Shown here piece after piece: positions 1 through 9,478 of a stretch of DNA of 64,000 nt. Below the pieces are notes generated by a model. That model was not told where the DNA came from and ran no database searches. It saw only the letters and a program-made list of their open reading frames with translations. Origin of the DNA: Streptococcus mitis B6 (GTDB taxonomy: Bacteria > Bacillota > Bacilli > Lactobacillales > Streptococcaceae); contig NC_013853.1 in NCBI RefSeq assembly GCF_000027165.1, forward strand, positions 62,001 through 126,000, given 5' to 3'. The translations under genes and the position numbers were made by a program. Each line of letters starts with the position of its first letter. Within the stretch, counting starts at the first letter, position 1.

Positions 1-75
1 TATCCAGAAATTTACCCTGTTTTATTTGGGCTCTTTTATCTAGGATATAAGGCCAATAAAAAGCGAGTAGAGTAA
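1..75 (+). CDS. 3' end of a small protein, truncated by the window edge
   Basis: An open frame runs from the first base to a TAA and encodes 24 residues, starting YPEIYPVLFGLFYLGYKA and ending in a basic tail. A hydrophobic stretch followed by KANKKRVE looks like the end of a small membrane protein. Its position before another two-helix protein and the com genes fits the bacteriocin or immunity remnants often seen upstream of comAB. The family cannot be named from so little sequence. Confidence 0.45.
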   Translation, partial: YPEIYPVLFGLFYLGYKANKKRVE

Positions 76-153
76 ACAGTTAAGAATGACTTGTTAGTCT
101 GCGCTGAAAATAGCTAGGCTAGAATCTAAGAATGCATCACATCGGAGTTTAAT

Positions 154-360
154 ATGAAATTTGTTAAATCAATACTGAAAGTTTGGCCTGAAATCATGGT
201 ATTACTTAGTTCAATGTCTTATATCATCATCAGATTAGTAGCTGATATGAATAAAGTATCTTTACCTACTTGGTTTGATAGTTTCAATATACCAACGATT
301 GCATTATTTATGATGGTCTTCATTCTTTTATACAGAAGTAAAGAAAAAAAGAATGGATAA
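154..360 (+). CDS. small two-helix membrane protein, possibly bacteriocin-immunity type
   Basis: This 68-residue protein has two predicted membrane segments, around residues 13-32 (EIMVLLSSMSYIIIRLVA) and 44-60 (FNIPTIALFMMVFILLY), and ends in a basic KEKKNG tail. A GGAG motif lies about 9 bases before the ATG. I do not recognise the family. Size, topology and position beside other short hydrophobic ORFs resemble the accessory immunity proteins of streptococcal bacteriocin clusters. That is an inference from context, not from a motif. It could also be an orphan remnant without function. Confidence 0.5.
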   Translation: MKFVKSILKVWPEIMVLLSSMSYIIIRLVADMNKVSLPTWFDSFNIPTIALFMMVFILLYRSKEKKNG

Positions 361-428
361 ATTTGAGGTAGTAGACGCTCTATAGGGAATAGATGTCTTA
401 CAGTAACGAATCAAAAAAAGGAGTAACT

Positions 429-623
429 ATGAATCGTAACTTAGAACGGTGTTATCTATTCTGACTAGGAATAGATCATACCAGAGGTGGCTTAGAAATA
501 GCAGGGACATTAGAAATTGAAGTAATAAATAGGATAGCAACTGTTACTATCAATGATTTATTTGTCCTAAGCTTGCCTAGGGTGTTAGTAAAAAATCAAT
601 TTCCTTTCATACCATATTTTTAG
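429..623 (+). pseudogene. small 64-codon ORF interrupted by an in-frame TGA
   Basis: A strong ribosome-binding site (AAAGGAG) precedes an ATG that reads MNRNLERCYLF and then meets TGA at 462-464. The same frame stays open for another 52 codons (LGIDHTRGGLEIAGTLEIEV onward) to a TAG just before a terminator. A single TGG-to-TGA change would explain the interruption. The intact form would be a small bacteriocin-like peptide, which is what I recall being annotated upstream of comA in pneumococcus. As it stands only an 11-residue peptide could be made. Confidence 0.45.
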
Positions 624-654
624 TAGGTAGAACGTTTGTTCTGCCTATTTTTTT
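624..654 (+). terminator. intrinsic terminator before the com promoter
   Basis: AGGTAGAAC and GTTCTGCCT form a 9-bp stem (one G-U) with a 4-base loop, followed by a run of seven T. It closes the small-ORF unit and insulates comAB from it. Confidence 0.85.
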
Positions 655-665
655 ATCCAAAAAGT

Positions 666-733
666 GCAGTTGGGAGGGAGATAGGCGCATTTGGGGAGGA
701 AGTCCAGTTTTTATTTGGGAATTGGGGTAAGAT
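666..733 (+). promoter_or_regulatory. ComE-type direct repeat and comAB promoter
   Basis: Two imperfect 9-mers, GCAGTTGGG at 666 and GCATTTGGG at 687, start exactly 21 bases apart. This is the spacing known for ComE response-regulator sites at early competence genes (9-bp repeats with a 12-bp gap). A plausible -10, TAAGAT at 728-733, follows at the right distance with no good -35, as expected for an activator-dependent promoter. Competence-peptide induction of comAB through phosphorylated ComE is inferred from this match. Confidence 0.75.
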
Positions 734-752
734 AGGTATTATCAGATGAGTT

Positions 753-905
753 TATACTCTTCGAAAATCTCTTCAAACCACGTCAACGTCGCCTTGCCAT
801 GTAGATGTTACTGACTTCGTCAGTTCTATCTACAACATCAAAGCCGTGCTTTGAGCAACCTGCGGCTAGTTTCCTAGTTTGATCTTTGATTTTCATTGAG
901 TATTA
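753..905 (+). repeat. BOX element, modules A-B-C
   Basis: Begins TATACTCTTCGAAAATC and ends CATTGAGTATTA, with one boxB unit (CTGACTTCGTCAG hairpin) between A and C. The A module carries the reverse complement of the familiar BOX-PCR primer core (GGCAAGGCGACG type). It lies inside the comAB 5' untranslated region and ends about 5 bases before the comA ribosome-binding site. Confidence 0.9.
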
Positions 906-921
906 GGAAAAGGAGATGAAT

Positions 922-3075
922 ATGAAATTTGGGAAACGTCACTATCGTCCGCAGGTGGATCAGATGGACTGCGGTGTAGCTTCATTAGCCATGGTTTTTG
1001 GCTACTATGGTAGCTATTATTCTTTGGCTCATTTGCGAGAATTGGCTAAGACGACCATGGATGGGACGACGGCTTTGGGCTTGGTCAAGGTGGCAGAGGA
1101 GATTGGTTTTGAGACGCGAGCAATTAAGGCGGATATGACGCTTTTTGACTTGCCAGATTTGACTTTTCCTTTTGTTGCCCATGTGCTTAAGGAAGGAAAA
1201 TTGCTCCACTACTATGTGGTGACTGGGCAGGATAAGGACAGCATTCATATTGCCGATCCAGATCCTGGGGTGAAATTGACCAAACTGCCACGTGAGCGTT
1301 TTGCGGAAGAATGGACAGGGGTGACTCTTTTTATGGCACCTAGTCCAGACTACAAGCCTCATAAGGATCAAAAGAATGGTTTACTCTCTTTTATCCCTAT
1401 ATTAGTGAAGCAGCGTGGCTTGATTGCCAATATCGTTTTGGCAACACTCTTGGTAACCTTGATTAACATTGTGGGTTCTTATTATCTGCAGTCTATCATT
1501 GACACCTATGTGCCAGATCAGATGCGTTCGACGCTGGGGATTATTTCTATTGGGCTGGTGATTGTTTATATTCTTCAGCAAATCTTGTCTTACGCTCAGG
1601 AGTATCTCTTACTTGTTTTGGGGCAACGCTTATCGATTGATGTGATTTTGTCCTATATCAAGCATGTTTTTCACCTGCCTATGTCCTTCTTTGCGACACG
1701 CAGGACAGGGGAGATCGTGTCTCGTTTTACAGATGCCAATAGTATTATTGATGCGCTGGCTTCGACCATTCTTTCGATTTTCCTAGATGTGTCAACGGTT
1801 GTCATTATTTCACTTGTTTTATTTTCACAAAATACCAATCTCTTTTTCATGACCTTATTGGCGCTTCCTATCTATACAGTGATTATCTTTGCCTTTATGA
1901 AGCCGTTTGAAAAGATGAATCGGGATACCATGGAAGCCAATGCGGTTCTGTCTTCTTCTATCATTGAGGACATCAACGGTATTGAGACTATCAAGTCTTT
2001 GACCAGTGAAAGTCAACGTTACCAAAAGATTGACAAGGAATTTGTAGATTATCTGAAAAAATCCTTTACCTATAGTCGGGCAGAGAGTCAGCAAAAGGCT
2101 CTGAAAAAGGTTGCCCATCTCTTGCTCAATGTCGGCATTCTCTGGATGGGGGCTGTTCTGGTCATGGATGGCAAGATGAGTTTGGGGCAGTTGATTACCT
2201 ATAATACCTTGCTGGTTTACTTTACCAATCCTTTGGAGAATATCATCAACCTGCAAACTAAGCTTCAGACAGCGCAGGTTGCCAATAACCGTCTAAATGA
2301 GGTTTATCTGGTAGCTTCTGAGTTTGAGGAGAAGAAAACAGTTGAGGATTTGAGCTTGATGAAGGGAGAGATGACCTTCAAGCAGGTTTCCTACAAGTAT
2401 GGCTATGGTCGAGATGTCTTGTCAGACATCAATTTGACCATTCCCCAAGGTTCTAAAGTGGCTTTTGTGGGAATTTCAGGGTCAGGTAAGACGACCTTGG
2501 CTAAGATGATGGTTAATTTTTACGACCCAAGTCAAGGGGAGATTAGTCTGGGTGGTGTCAATCTCAATCAGATTGATAAAAAAGCCCTGCGCCAGTATAT
2601 CAACTATCTGCCTCAACAGCCCTATGTCTTTAACGGAACGATTTTAGAGAATCTTCTTTTGGGAGCCAAGGAAGGGACGACTCAGGAGGATATCTTACGG
2701 GCGGTCGAATTGGCAGAGATTCGAGAGGACATTGAGCGGATGCCACTGAATTACCAGACAGAATTGACTTCGGATGGGGCAGGTATCTCAGGTGGTCAAC
2801 GGCAGAGAATTGCTCTGGCGCGTGCTCTCTTGACAGATGCGCCGGTCTTGATTTTGGATGAGGCGACCAGTAGTTTGGATATCTTGACAGAGAAGCGGAT
2901 TGTGGATAATCTCATGGCTTTAGATAAGACCTTGATTTTCATCGCCCACCGCTTGACCATTGCTGAACGGACAGAGAAGGTTGTTGTCTTGGATCAGGGC
3001 AAGATTGTTGAAGAAGGAAAGCATGCTGATTTACTTGCACAGGGTGGCTTTTATGCCCATTTGGTGAATAGCTAG
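922..3075 (+). CDS. comA: competence peptide processing and export ABC transporter ComA
   Basis: ComA cleaves the double-glycine leader of the ComC precursor and exports the mature competence peptide through the membrane. The N-terminal C39 peptidase domain shows QMDCGVASLAM (catalytic Cys17), LHYYVVTG (His) and HIADPD (Asp). Six membrane segments follow at about 160-440, then an ATPase domain with GISGSGKTT (Walker A), ISGGQRQR (signature) and LILDEATSS (Walker B). The ATG at 922 is chosen over the in-frame ATG at 916 because AAGGAG at 910-915 abuts the latter and is 6 bases from the former. This gives the usual 717 residues. It is followed 12 bases later by comB, its accessory partner, and preceded by a ComE-type site. 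Confidence 0.97.
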   Translation: MKFGKRHYRPQVDQMDCGVASLAMVFGYYGSYYSLAHLRELAKTTMDGTTALGLVKVAEEIGFETRAIKADMTLFDLPDLTFPFVAHVLKEGKLLHYYVVTGQDKDSIHIADPDPGVKLTKLPRERFAEEWTGVTLFMAPSPDYKPHKDQKNGLLSFIPILVKQRGLIANIVLATLLVTLINIVGSYYLQSIIDTYVPDQMRSTLGIISIGLVIVYILQQILSYAQEYLLLVLGQRLSIDVILSYIKHVFHLPMSFFATRRTGEIVSRFTDANSIIDALASTILSIFLDVSTVVIISLVLFSQNTNLFFMTLLALPIYTVIIFAFMKPFEKMNRDTMEANAVLSSSIIEDINGIETIKSLTSESQRYQKIDKEFVDYLKKSFTYSRAESQQKALKKVAHLLLNVGILWMGAVLVMDGKMSLGQLITYNTLLVYFTNPLENIINLQTKLQTAQVANNRLNEVYLVASEFEEKKTVEDLSLMKGEMTFKQVSYKYGYGRDVLSDINLTIPQGSKVAFVGISGSGKTTLAKMMVNFYDPSQGEISLGGVNLNQIDKKALRQYINYLPQQPYVFNGTILENLLLGAKEGTTQEDILRAVELAEIREDIERMPLNYQTELTSDGAGISGGQRQRIALARALLTDAPVLILDEATSSLDILTEKRIVDNLMALDKTLIFIAHRLTIAERTEKVVVLDQGKIVEEGKHADLLAQGGFYAHLVNS

Positions 3076-3087
3076 AAAGAGGAGAGG

Positions 3088-4437
3088 ATGAAACCAGAAT
3101 TTTTAGAAAGTGCGGAGTTTTATAATCGTCGTTACCATAATTTTTCCAGTCGGGTGATTGTGCCCATGTCCCTTCTACTCGTGTTTTTGCTTGGATTTGC
3201 AACATTTGCAGAGAAGGAGATGAGTTTGTCTACTAGAGCTACTGTTGAGCCTAGTCGTATCCTTGCAAATATCCAGTCAACTAGCAACAATCGCATTCTT
3301 GTCAATCATTTGGAAGAAAATAAGCTGGTTAAGAAGGGGGAACTTCTGCTTCAATATCAGGAAGGGGCAGAGGGTGTCCAAGCGGAGGCCTATGCTAGTC
3401 AGTTGGACATGCTCAAGGATCAAAAAAAGCAATTGGAGTATTTGCAAAAGAGCCTGCAAGAAGGGACGGATTACTTTCCAGAGGAGGATAAGTTTGGCTA
3501 CCAAGCCACCTTTCGCGACTACATCAGTCAAGCAGGAAGTCTTAGGGCTAGTACATCGCAACAAAACGAGACCATCGCGTCCCAGAATGCAGCAGCTAGT
3601 CAAACCCAAGCTGAAATCGGCAACCTCATCAGTCAAGCAGAGGCTAAAATTCGCGATTACCAGACAGCTAAGTCAGCTATTGAAACAGGCGCTTCCTTGG
3701 GCAATCAGAATCTAGCCTACTCTCTCTACCAGTCCTATAAGTCTCAGGGTGAGGAAAATCCGCAAGCTAAAGCTCAGGCTGTTGCGCAGGTTGAAGCACA
3801 GCTTTCTCAGTTAGAATCTAGTCTTGCTACTTACCGTGTCCAGTATGCGGGTTCAGGTAGCCAGCAAGCCTATGCGTCTGGTTTAAGCAGTCAATTGGAG
3901 TCTCTCAAATCCCAACACTTGGCAAAGGTTGGTCAGGAATTGACCCTTCTAGACCAGAAAATCTTGGAGGTGGAGTCAGGTAAGAAGGTACAGGGAAATC
4001 TTTTAGACAAGGGGAAAATTACGGCGAGTGAGGATGGGGTACTTCATCTTAATCCTGAGACCAGTGATTCTAGCATGGTTGCAGAAGGTGCCCTACTAGC
4101 CCAACTCTATCCGTCCTTGGAGAAAGAAGGGAAAGCTAAACTCACAGCTTATCTAAGTTCGAAAGACGTAGCAAGGATCAAGGTCGGTGATTCTGTTCGT
4201 TATACGACGACTCATGATGCCAAGAATCAACTTTTCCTAGATTCTACTATTACAAGTATAGATGCGACAGCTACTAAGACTGAGAAAGGGAATTTCTTTA
4301 AAATTGAGGCGGAGACTAATCTAACTTCGGAGCAGGCTGAAAAACTTCGGTACGGGGTGGAAGGTCGCCTGCAGATGATTACGGGCAAGAAAAGTTACCT
4401 ACGTTATTATTTAGATCAATTTTTGAACAAAGAGTAA
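3088..4437 (+). CDS. comB: competence peptide export accessory protein ComB
   Basis: ComB is the membrane-fusion-type partner of ComA, needed for secretion of the competence peptide. The 449-residue protein has a short cytoplasmic N-terminus, one membrane segment at about residues 20-43 ([19 protein letters not shown]), and a long outer region rich in Gln, Ala and Ser that is predicted to form coiled coils (about 90-280). A beta-rich biotinyl-lipoyl-like part follows, as in HlyD-family adaptors. The start has AGAGGAG directly upstream and sits 12 bases after comA, so the two are co-transcribed. Length matches the pneumococcal protein. Confidence 0.96.
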   Translation: MKPEFLESAEFYNRRYHNFSSRVIVPMSLLLVFLLGFATFAEKEMSLSTRATVEPSRILANIQSTSNNRILVNHLEENKLVKKGELLLQYQEGAEGVQAEAYASQLDMLKDQKKQLEYLQKSLQEGTDYFPEEDKFGYQATFRDYISQAGSLRASTSQQNETIASQNAAASQTQAEIGNLISQAEAKIRDYQTAKSAIETGASLGNQNLAYSLYQSYKSQGEENPQAKAQAVAQVEAQLSQLESSLATYRVQYAGSGSQQAYASGLSSQLESLKSQHLAKVGQELTLLDQKILEVESGKKVQGNLLDKGKITASEDGVLHLNPETSDSSMVAEGALLAQLYPSLEKEGKAKLTAYLSSKDVARIKVGDSVRYTTTHDAKNQLFLDSTITSIDATATKTEKGNFFKIEAETNLTSEQAEKLRYGVEGRLQMITGKKSYLRYYLDQFLNKE

Positions 4438-4466
4438 TGTTCGTGTTGTTAGAGTTAAATGATTTT

Positions 4467-4501
4467 AAAACTGTGAGAAAGATTCTTCTTGCAGTTTTTT
4501 T
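4467..4501 (+). terminator. intrinsic terminator after comAB
   Basis: AAACTG and CAGTTT frame an inner AGAAAG/TTCTT pairing and are followed by seven T. It separates comAB from the purine genes. Confidence 0.7.
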
Positions 4502-4530
4502 CTTTATGATTTTTGAAATACATCTGCTAT

Positions 4531-4575
4531 TTATTCGTTTAAATTCTTGTATTTTTTGGTTTTTTATGGTAGAAT
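4531..4575 (+). promoter_or_regulatory. purC promoter with possible PurBox
   Basis: TTGTAT (4547-4552) and TAGAAT (4570-4575) are separated by 17 bases, a good sigma-A promoter. Just upstream, TTATTCGTTT at 4531 reads AAACGAATAA on the other strand and resembles the CGAA core of PurR boxes in lactic bacteria. The PurBox assignment is tentative because the consensus C after CGAA is replaced by T. Confidence 0.55.
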
Positions 4576-4607
4576 GTGCTCAAGTAATACGAAAGGCGAA
4601 CTTTAAA

Positions 4608-5315
4608 ATGTCAAAACAATTAATCTATTCGGGAAAAGCTAAAGATATCTATACAACTGAAGATGAAAATCTTATTATTTCAACTTACAAGGACCAGGCG
4701 ACTGCTTTCAATGGTGTCAAGAAGGAGCAGATTGCGGGCAAGGGAGTCTTGAATAATCAGATTTCATCTTTTATTTTTGAGAAGTTAAATGCGGCTGGTG
4801 TGGCGACTCACTTTGTGGAGAAGCTTTCAGACACGGAACAACTCAATAAAAAGGTTGAGATTATTCCTTTGGAAGTTGTGCTCCGAAACTATACTGCTGG
4901 TTCCTTTTCAAAACGTTTTGGCGTAGACGAAGGAATCGCATTTGAGACTTCTATTGTCGAATTTTACTACAAAAATGATGATTTGGATGATCCATTTATC
5001 AATGATGAGCATGTGAAATTCCTACAGATTGCGGATGACCAGCAGATTTCCTACTTGAAAGAAGAAACTCGTCGAATCAATGAACTCTTGAAAGCCTGGT
5101 TTGCTGAGATTGGGCTTAAGTTGATTGACTTTAAGTTAGAGTTCGGTTTTGACAAGGATGGCAAAATCATCTTGGCAGACGAATTTTCACCAGATAACTG
5201 CCGTTTGTGGGATGCGGATGGTAACCACATGGATAAGGATGTTTTCCGTAGAGGATTAGGAGAGCTAACAGACGTTTACGAGATTGTTTGGGAAAAGTTG
5301 CAGGGTTTGAGATAA
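4608..5315 (+). CDS. purC: phosphoribosylaminoimidazole-succinocarboxamide synthase
   Basis: PurC (SAICAR synthetase) joins aspartate to CAIR using ATP, step 7 of IMP synthesis after PurK/PurE. The frame is open upstream to the end of comB, but the start [15 protein letters not shown] at 4608 matches the family N-terminus and sits 33 bases after the promoter. This gives 235 residues, the family's normal size. Visible motifs include SGKAKDIY (nucleotide binding), [11 protein letters not shown] and [12 protein letters not shown] near the C-terminus. First gene of the purine cluster. Its last 23 codons are repeated twice downstream (see the 145-bp repeat). Confidence 0.96.
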   Translation: MSKQLIYSGKAKDIYTTEDENLIISTYKDQATAFNGVKKEQIAGKGVLNNQISSFIFEKLNAAGVATHFVEKLSDTEQLNKKVEIIPLEVVLRNYTAGSFSKRFGVDEGIAFETSIVEFYYKNDDLDDPFINDEHVKFLQIADDQQISYLKEETRRINELLKAWFAEIGLKLIDFKLEFGFDKDGKIILADEFSPDNCRLWDADGNHMDKDVFRRGLGELTDVYEIVWEKLQGLR

Positions 5316-5604
5316 TCTGTTTGCAACGGAAAACATTCGTCTCTCAACTAAAAGGACTCAGGCTGAAAAGGTCCCCCAGACCTTTTCACTCCGTAGAGGA
5401 TTGGGAGAGCTAACAGACGTTTATGAAGTTGTCTGGGAAAAGTTGCAAGGTTTGAAATAATCTGTTTGCAACGGAAAACCTTCGTCTCTCAATTAAAAGG
5501 ACTCAGACTGAAAAGATCCTCCAGACCTTTTCACTCCGTAGGGGACTAGGTGAACTAATCGATGTTTACGAGATCGTCTGGGAAAAGTTGCAGGGGTTGA
5601 AATA
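5246..5604 (+). repeat. 145-bp tandem repeat of the purC 3' end, about 2.5 copies
   Basis: CCGTAGAGGA at 5246 recurs at 5391 and, as CCGTAGGGGA, at 5536, so the period is exactly 145 bases. Each unit begins with the final 23 codons of purC ([19 protein letters not shown] and stop). The first two units then carry about 75 bases of intergenic sequence (CTGTTTGCAACGGAAAAC onward), while the third stops after the coding part. The two extra coding copies differ from the real one mostly at third codon positions. They have no start codon and are not expected to be translated. Confidence 0.9.
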
Positions 5605-5659
5605 ACAACCTCAAGGTCGTTGGAACATTGCAAGAGCTGAAATAAAGGAATAAGAATTG

Positions 5660-8600
5660 ATGGATAAACGTATTTTTGTTGAAAAAAAGGCTGATTTTCA
5701 GGTCAAGTCAGAGAGTTTGGTTAGAGAACTCCAGCACAACTTGGGACTTTCAAGCTTGAAAAGTATTCGCATCGTGCAAGTTTATGATGTATTTGACTTG
5801 GCAGAGGACCTGTTTGCACCTGCAGAGAAACACATTTTCTCTGAGCAGGTGACAGACCATGTTTTGGACGAAGCGGCTGTGCAGGCGGATCTTGCCAACT
5901 ATGCTTTCTTTGCCATTGAAAGCCTACCAGGGCAGTTTGACCAGCGTGCAGCATCTTCACAGGAAGCCTTGCTTTTGCTGGGAAGTTCTAGTGACGTGAC
6001 AGTCAATACAGCACAATTGTACTTGGTCAATAAGGACATTGATGCGACTGAGTTAGAGGAGGTCAAGAACTACTTGCTCAATCCAGTTGATTCTCGTTTC
6101 AAGGACATCACGACAGAGATTGCCAAGCAGGAATTTTCAGAGTCAGACAAGACCATTCCTAAATTGACTTTCTTTGAAAGCTATACAGCAGAAGACTTTG
6201 CCCGCTACAAGGCCGAGCAGGGCATGGCAATGGAAGTGGATGATTTGCTCTTTATCCAAGACTACTTTAAGTCAATCGGACGTGTGCCGACGGAAACAGA
6301 ACTCAAGGTTTTGGACACTTACTGGTCTGACCACTGCCGTCACACGACTTTTGAGACAGAGTTGAAACAGATTGATTTCTCAGCTTCTAAATTCCAAAAA
6401 CAATTGCAGTCAACCTATGACAAATATATCGCTATGCGCGATGAGTTGGGGCGTTCTGAAAAACCGCAAACCTTGATGGATATGGCGACTATTTTTGGTC
6501 GTTATGAGCGTGCTAATGGACGTTTGGATGACATGGAAGTGTCAGACGAAATTAATGCTTGCTCAGTTGAAATCGAAGTGGATGTTGATGGCGTGAAAGA
6601 ACCATGGCTTCTCATGTTCAAGAACGAAACCCATAACCACCCAACAGAAATCGAACCATTTGGCGGTGCTGCCACCTGTATCGGTGGGGCCATTCGTGAC
6701 CCATTATCAGGTCGTTCTTATGTTTACCAAGCCATGCGTATCTCGGGTGCTGGAGATATTACCACACCGATTTCGGGAACGCGCGCTGGTAAATTGCCAC
6801 AACAAGTTATTTCTAAAACAGCGGCTCATGGTTATTCTTCATATGGTAACCAGATTGGGCTTGCGACGACTTACGTTCGTGAGTATTTCCATCCAGGCTT
6901 TGTAGCTAAACGTATGGAGCTAGGTGCAGTTGTCGGTGCGGCTCCCAAGGGCAATGTTGTCCGTGAAAAACCGGAAGCGGGTGATGTCATTATCCTCCTT
7001 GGAGGTAAGACTGGACGTGATGGTGTCGGCGGTGCGACGGGCTCTTCTAAGGTTCAAACGGTTGAGTCTGTGGAAACTGCTGGAGCTGAGGTTCAAAAAG
7101 GGAATGCCATCGAAGAACGTAAGATTCAGCGCCTCTTCCGTAATGGTGATGTCACTCGTCTCATCAAGAAATCCAACGACTTTGGTGCTGGTGGTGTCTG
7201 TGTAGCCATCGGTGAACTGGCAGACGGTCTTGAAATCGACCTCAACAAGGTGCCTCTTAAATACCAGGGCTTGAATGGTACCGAAATTGCCATCTCTGAA
7301 TCACAAGAACGGATGGCTGTGGTGGTTCGTCCTGAAGACGTAGATGCCTTTGTTGAAGAATGTAACAAAGAGAATATTGACGCTGTTGTGGTTGCGACAG
7401 TGACTGAAAAACCAAATCTGGTTATGCACTGGAATGGTGAAACAATTGTCGACTTAGAACGTCGTTTCCTTGATACCAATGGTGTGCGTGTCGTTGTTGA
7501 TGTCAAGGTTGTGGACAAGGATGTCAAACTCCCAGAAGAGCGTACAACAAGTGATGATACACTTGAAGTTGACACCCTTGCGGTTCTATCTGACTTGAAC
7601 CATGCGAGTCAAAAAGGCTTGCAGACTATCTTTGATTGCTCAGTCGGTCGTTCTACAGTCAACCATCCGCTTGGTGGTCGCTACCAACTCACACCGACTG
7701 AGGCTTCTGTGCAGAAATTGCCTGTACAACACGGTGTGACTCATACTGCCTCAGTCATGGCTCAAGGTTTCAACCCATATGTAGCTGAATGGTCTCCATA
7801 CCACGGTGCTGCTTATGCGGTTATCGAAGCAACTGCTCGTTTGGTGGCTGCTGGCGCAAACTGGTCTAAGGCTCGTTTCTCTTACCAAGAGTATTTCGAG
7901 CGCATGGATAAACAAGCTGAGCGTTTTGGTCAGCCAGTAGCAGCTCTTCTAGGCTCTATCGAAGCACAAATCCAACTTGGTTTACCATCTATCGGTGGTA
8001 AGGACTCCATGTCTGGTACCTTTGAAGAATTGACAGTACCGCCAACCTTGGTTGCTTTTGGGGTGACAACGGCAGATAGCCGTAAGGTGCTTTCTCCTGA
8101 GTTCAAGACTGTTGGGGAAAACATTTACTACATCCCAGGTCAAGCTCTTGCTGCAGAGATTGATTTTGACTTGATTAAGTATAACTTTGCTCAGTTTGAA
8201 TCCCTTCAAAAGTCTCACAAAGTAACAGCAGCTTCAGCTGTCAAATACGGCGGTGTGCTTGAAAGTTTGGCACTTGCTACTTTTGGAAATCATATTGGTG
8301 CAGAGGTGATCTTGCCTGAACTTAAAACAGCTTTGACAGCTCAATTAGGTGGATTTGTCTTCACATCTCCTGAAGAAATCGCTGGAGTAGAGAAAATCGG
8401 TCAAACAAGTGCAAACTTTACACTGACTGTAAACGGTGTGAAGCTAGATGGACACAAACTTGACAGTGCCTTCCAAGGAAAATTGGAAGAAGTTTACCCA
8501 ACAGAGTTTGCCCAAGCCAAAGAACTAGTAGAAGTTCCAGCTGTCGCTACTAACACAGTCATTAAAGCTAAAGAAACTATTGAAAAACCTGTGGTTTACA

Positions 8601-9385
8601 TCCCAGTATTTCCAGGGACCAACTCAGAATATGACTCAGCCAAGGCCTTTGAAAAAGAAGGTGCAGAGGTCAACTTGGTGCCATTTGTGACCTTGAATGA
8701 AGATGCTATTGTCAAGTCAGTTGAAACCATGGTTGACAATATCGGCAAGGTTAACATTCTCTTTTTTGCCGGTGGATTCTCGGCTGCGGATGAACCAGAT
8801 GGTTCAGCCAAGTTCATTGTCAATATTTTGCTCAATGAAAAAGTCCGTGTGGCTATTGATAGCTTTATCGCCCGTGGTGGCTTGATTATCGGTATCTGTA
8901 ATGGATTCCAGGCTCTCGTAAAATCAGGTCTTCTTCCATACGGAAACTTTGAAGATGCCAGCAGTACGAGCCCAACCCTCTTCTACAATGATGCCAACCA
9001 ACACGTGGCTAAGATGGTGGAAACTCGGATTACCAATACTAACTCGCCATGGTTAGCTGGAGTGCAAGTGGGCGATATCCACGCCATTCCCGTTTCGCAC
9101 GGTGAAGGGAAGTTTGTCGTGACGGCTGAGGAATTCGCTGAGCTCCGTGACAATGGACAAATTTTCAGCCAATATGTTGACTTTGATGGAAAACCAAGTA
9201 TGGACTCTAAGTACAATCCGAATGGTTCTGTCCATGCCATCGAAGGAATTACCAGCAAGAATGGTCAAATCATCGGTAAGATGGGCCACTCAGAACGTTA
9301 TGAAGACGGTCTTTTCCAAAACATCCCAGGAAATAAAGACCAGCACCTGTTTGCGTCAGCGGTTAAATACTTTACTGGAAAATAA
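5660..9385 (+). CDS. purL: phosphoribosylformylglycinamidine synthase, single-chain form
   Basis: PurL converts FGAR, glutamine and ATP to FGAM, step 4 of IMP synthesis. It is the long single-chain form (1241 residues) with an N-terminal domain, a linker and two AIR-synthetase-like halves (KNETHNHPTEIEPFGGAAT near residue 325, GLPSIGGKDSMSG near 775). The C-terminal class I glutaminase has GICNGFQ, whose nucleophile is about Cys1080, and HGEGKF. An in-frame TTG lies one codon upstream. I chose ATG 5660, about 10 bases from AAAGGA. It follows the purC repeat and precedes purF. Confidence 0.96.
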   Translation: MDKRIFVEKKADFQVKSESLVRELQHNLGLSSLKSIRIVQVYDVFDLAEDLFAPAEKHIFSEQVTDHVLDEAAVQADLANYAFFAIESLPGQFDQRAASSQEALLLLGSSSDVTVNTAQLYLVNKDIDATELEEVKNYLLNPVDSRFKDITTEIAKQEFSESDKTIPKLTFFESYTAEDFARYKAEQGMAMEVDDLLFIQDYFKSIGRVPTETELKVLDTYWSDHCRHTTFETELKQIDFSASKFQKQLQSTYDKYIAMRDELGRSEKPQTLMDMATIFGRYERANGRLDDMEVSDEINACSVEIEVDVDGVKEPWLLMFKNETHNHPTEIEPFGGAATCIGGAIRDPLSGRSYVYQAMRISGAGDITTPISGTRAGKLPQQVISKTAAHGYSSYGNQIGLATTYVREYFHPGFVAKRMELGAVVGAAPKGNVVREKPEAGDVIILLGGKTGRDGVGGATGSSKVQTVESVETAGAEVQKGNAIEERKIQRLFRNGDVTRLIKKSNDFGAGGVCVAIGELADGLEIDLNKVPLKYQGLNGTEIAISESQERMAVVVRPEDVDAFVEECNKENIDAVVVATVTEKPNLVMHWNGETIVDLERRFLDTNGVRVVVDVKVVDKDVKLPEERTTSDDTLEVDTLAVLSDLNHASQKGLQTIFDCSVGRSTVNHPLGGRYQLTPTEASVQKLPVQHGVTHTASVMAQGFNPYVAEWSPYHGAAYAVIEATARLVAAGANWSKARFSYQEYFERMDKQAERFGQPVAALLGSIEAQIQLGLPSIGGKDSMSGTFEELTVPPTLVAFGVTTADSRKVLSPEFKTVGENIYYIPGQALAAEIDFDLIKYNFAQFESLQKSHKVTAASAVKYGGVLESLALATFGNHIGAEVILPELKTALTAQLGGFVFTSPEEIAGVEKIGQTSANFTLTVNGVKLDGHKLDSAFQGKLEEVYPTEFAQAKELVEVPAVATNTVIKAKETIEKPVVYIPVFPGTNSEYDSAKAFEKEGAEVNLVPFVTLNEDAIVKSVETMVDNIGKVNILFFAGGFSAADEPDGSAKFIVNILLNEKVRVAIDSFIARGGLIIGICNGFQALVKSGLLPYGNFEDASSTSPTLFYNDANQHVAKMVETRITNTNSPWLAGVQVGDIHAIPVSHGEGKFVVTAEEFAELRDNGQIFSQYVDFDGKPSMDSKYNPNGSVHAIEGITSKNGQIIGKMGHSERYEDGLFQNIPGNKDQHLFASAVKYFTGK

Positions 9386-9478
9386 GACTTGCAGATGTTT
9401 TAATAGATAGTGTCAGTAATGTAAAAGTCATGTAGATTTAGCTCTTGGTGCTACACAAATAAAAATTAGGTATATAAA

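Noticed and set aside
4437..4607. 57-residue N-terminal extension of PurC
   Set aside because: The segment spans the comAB terminator and the purC promoter. The family start is at 4608.
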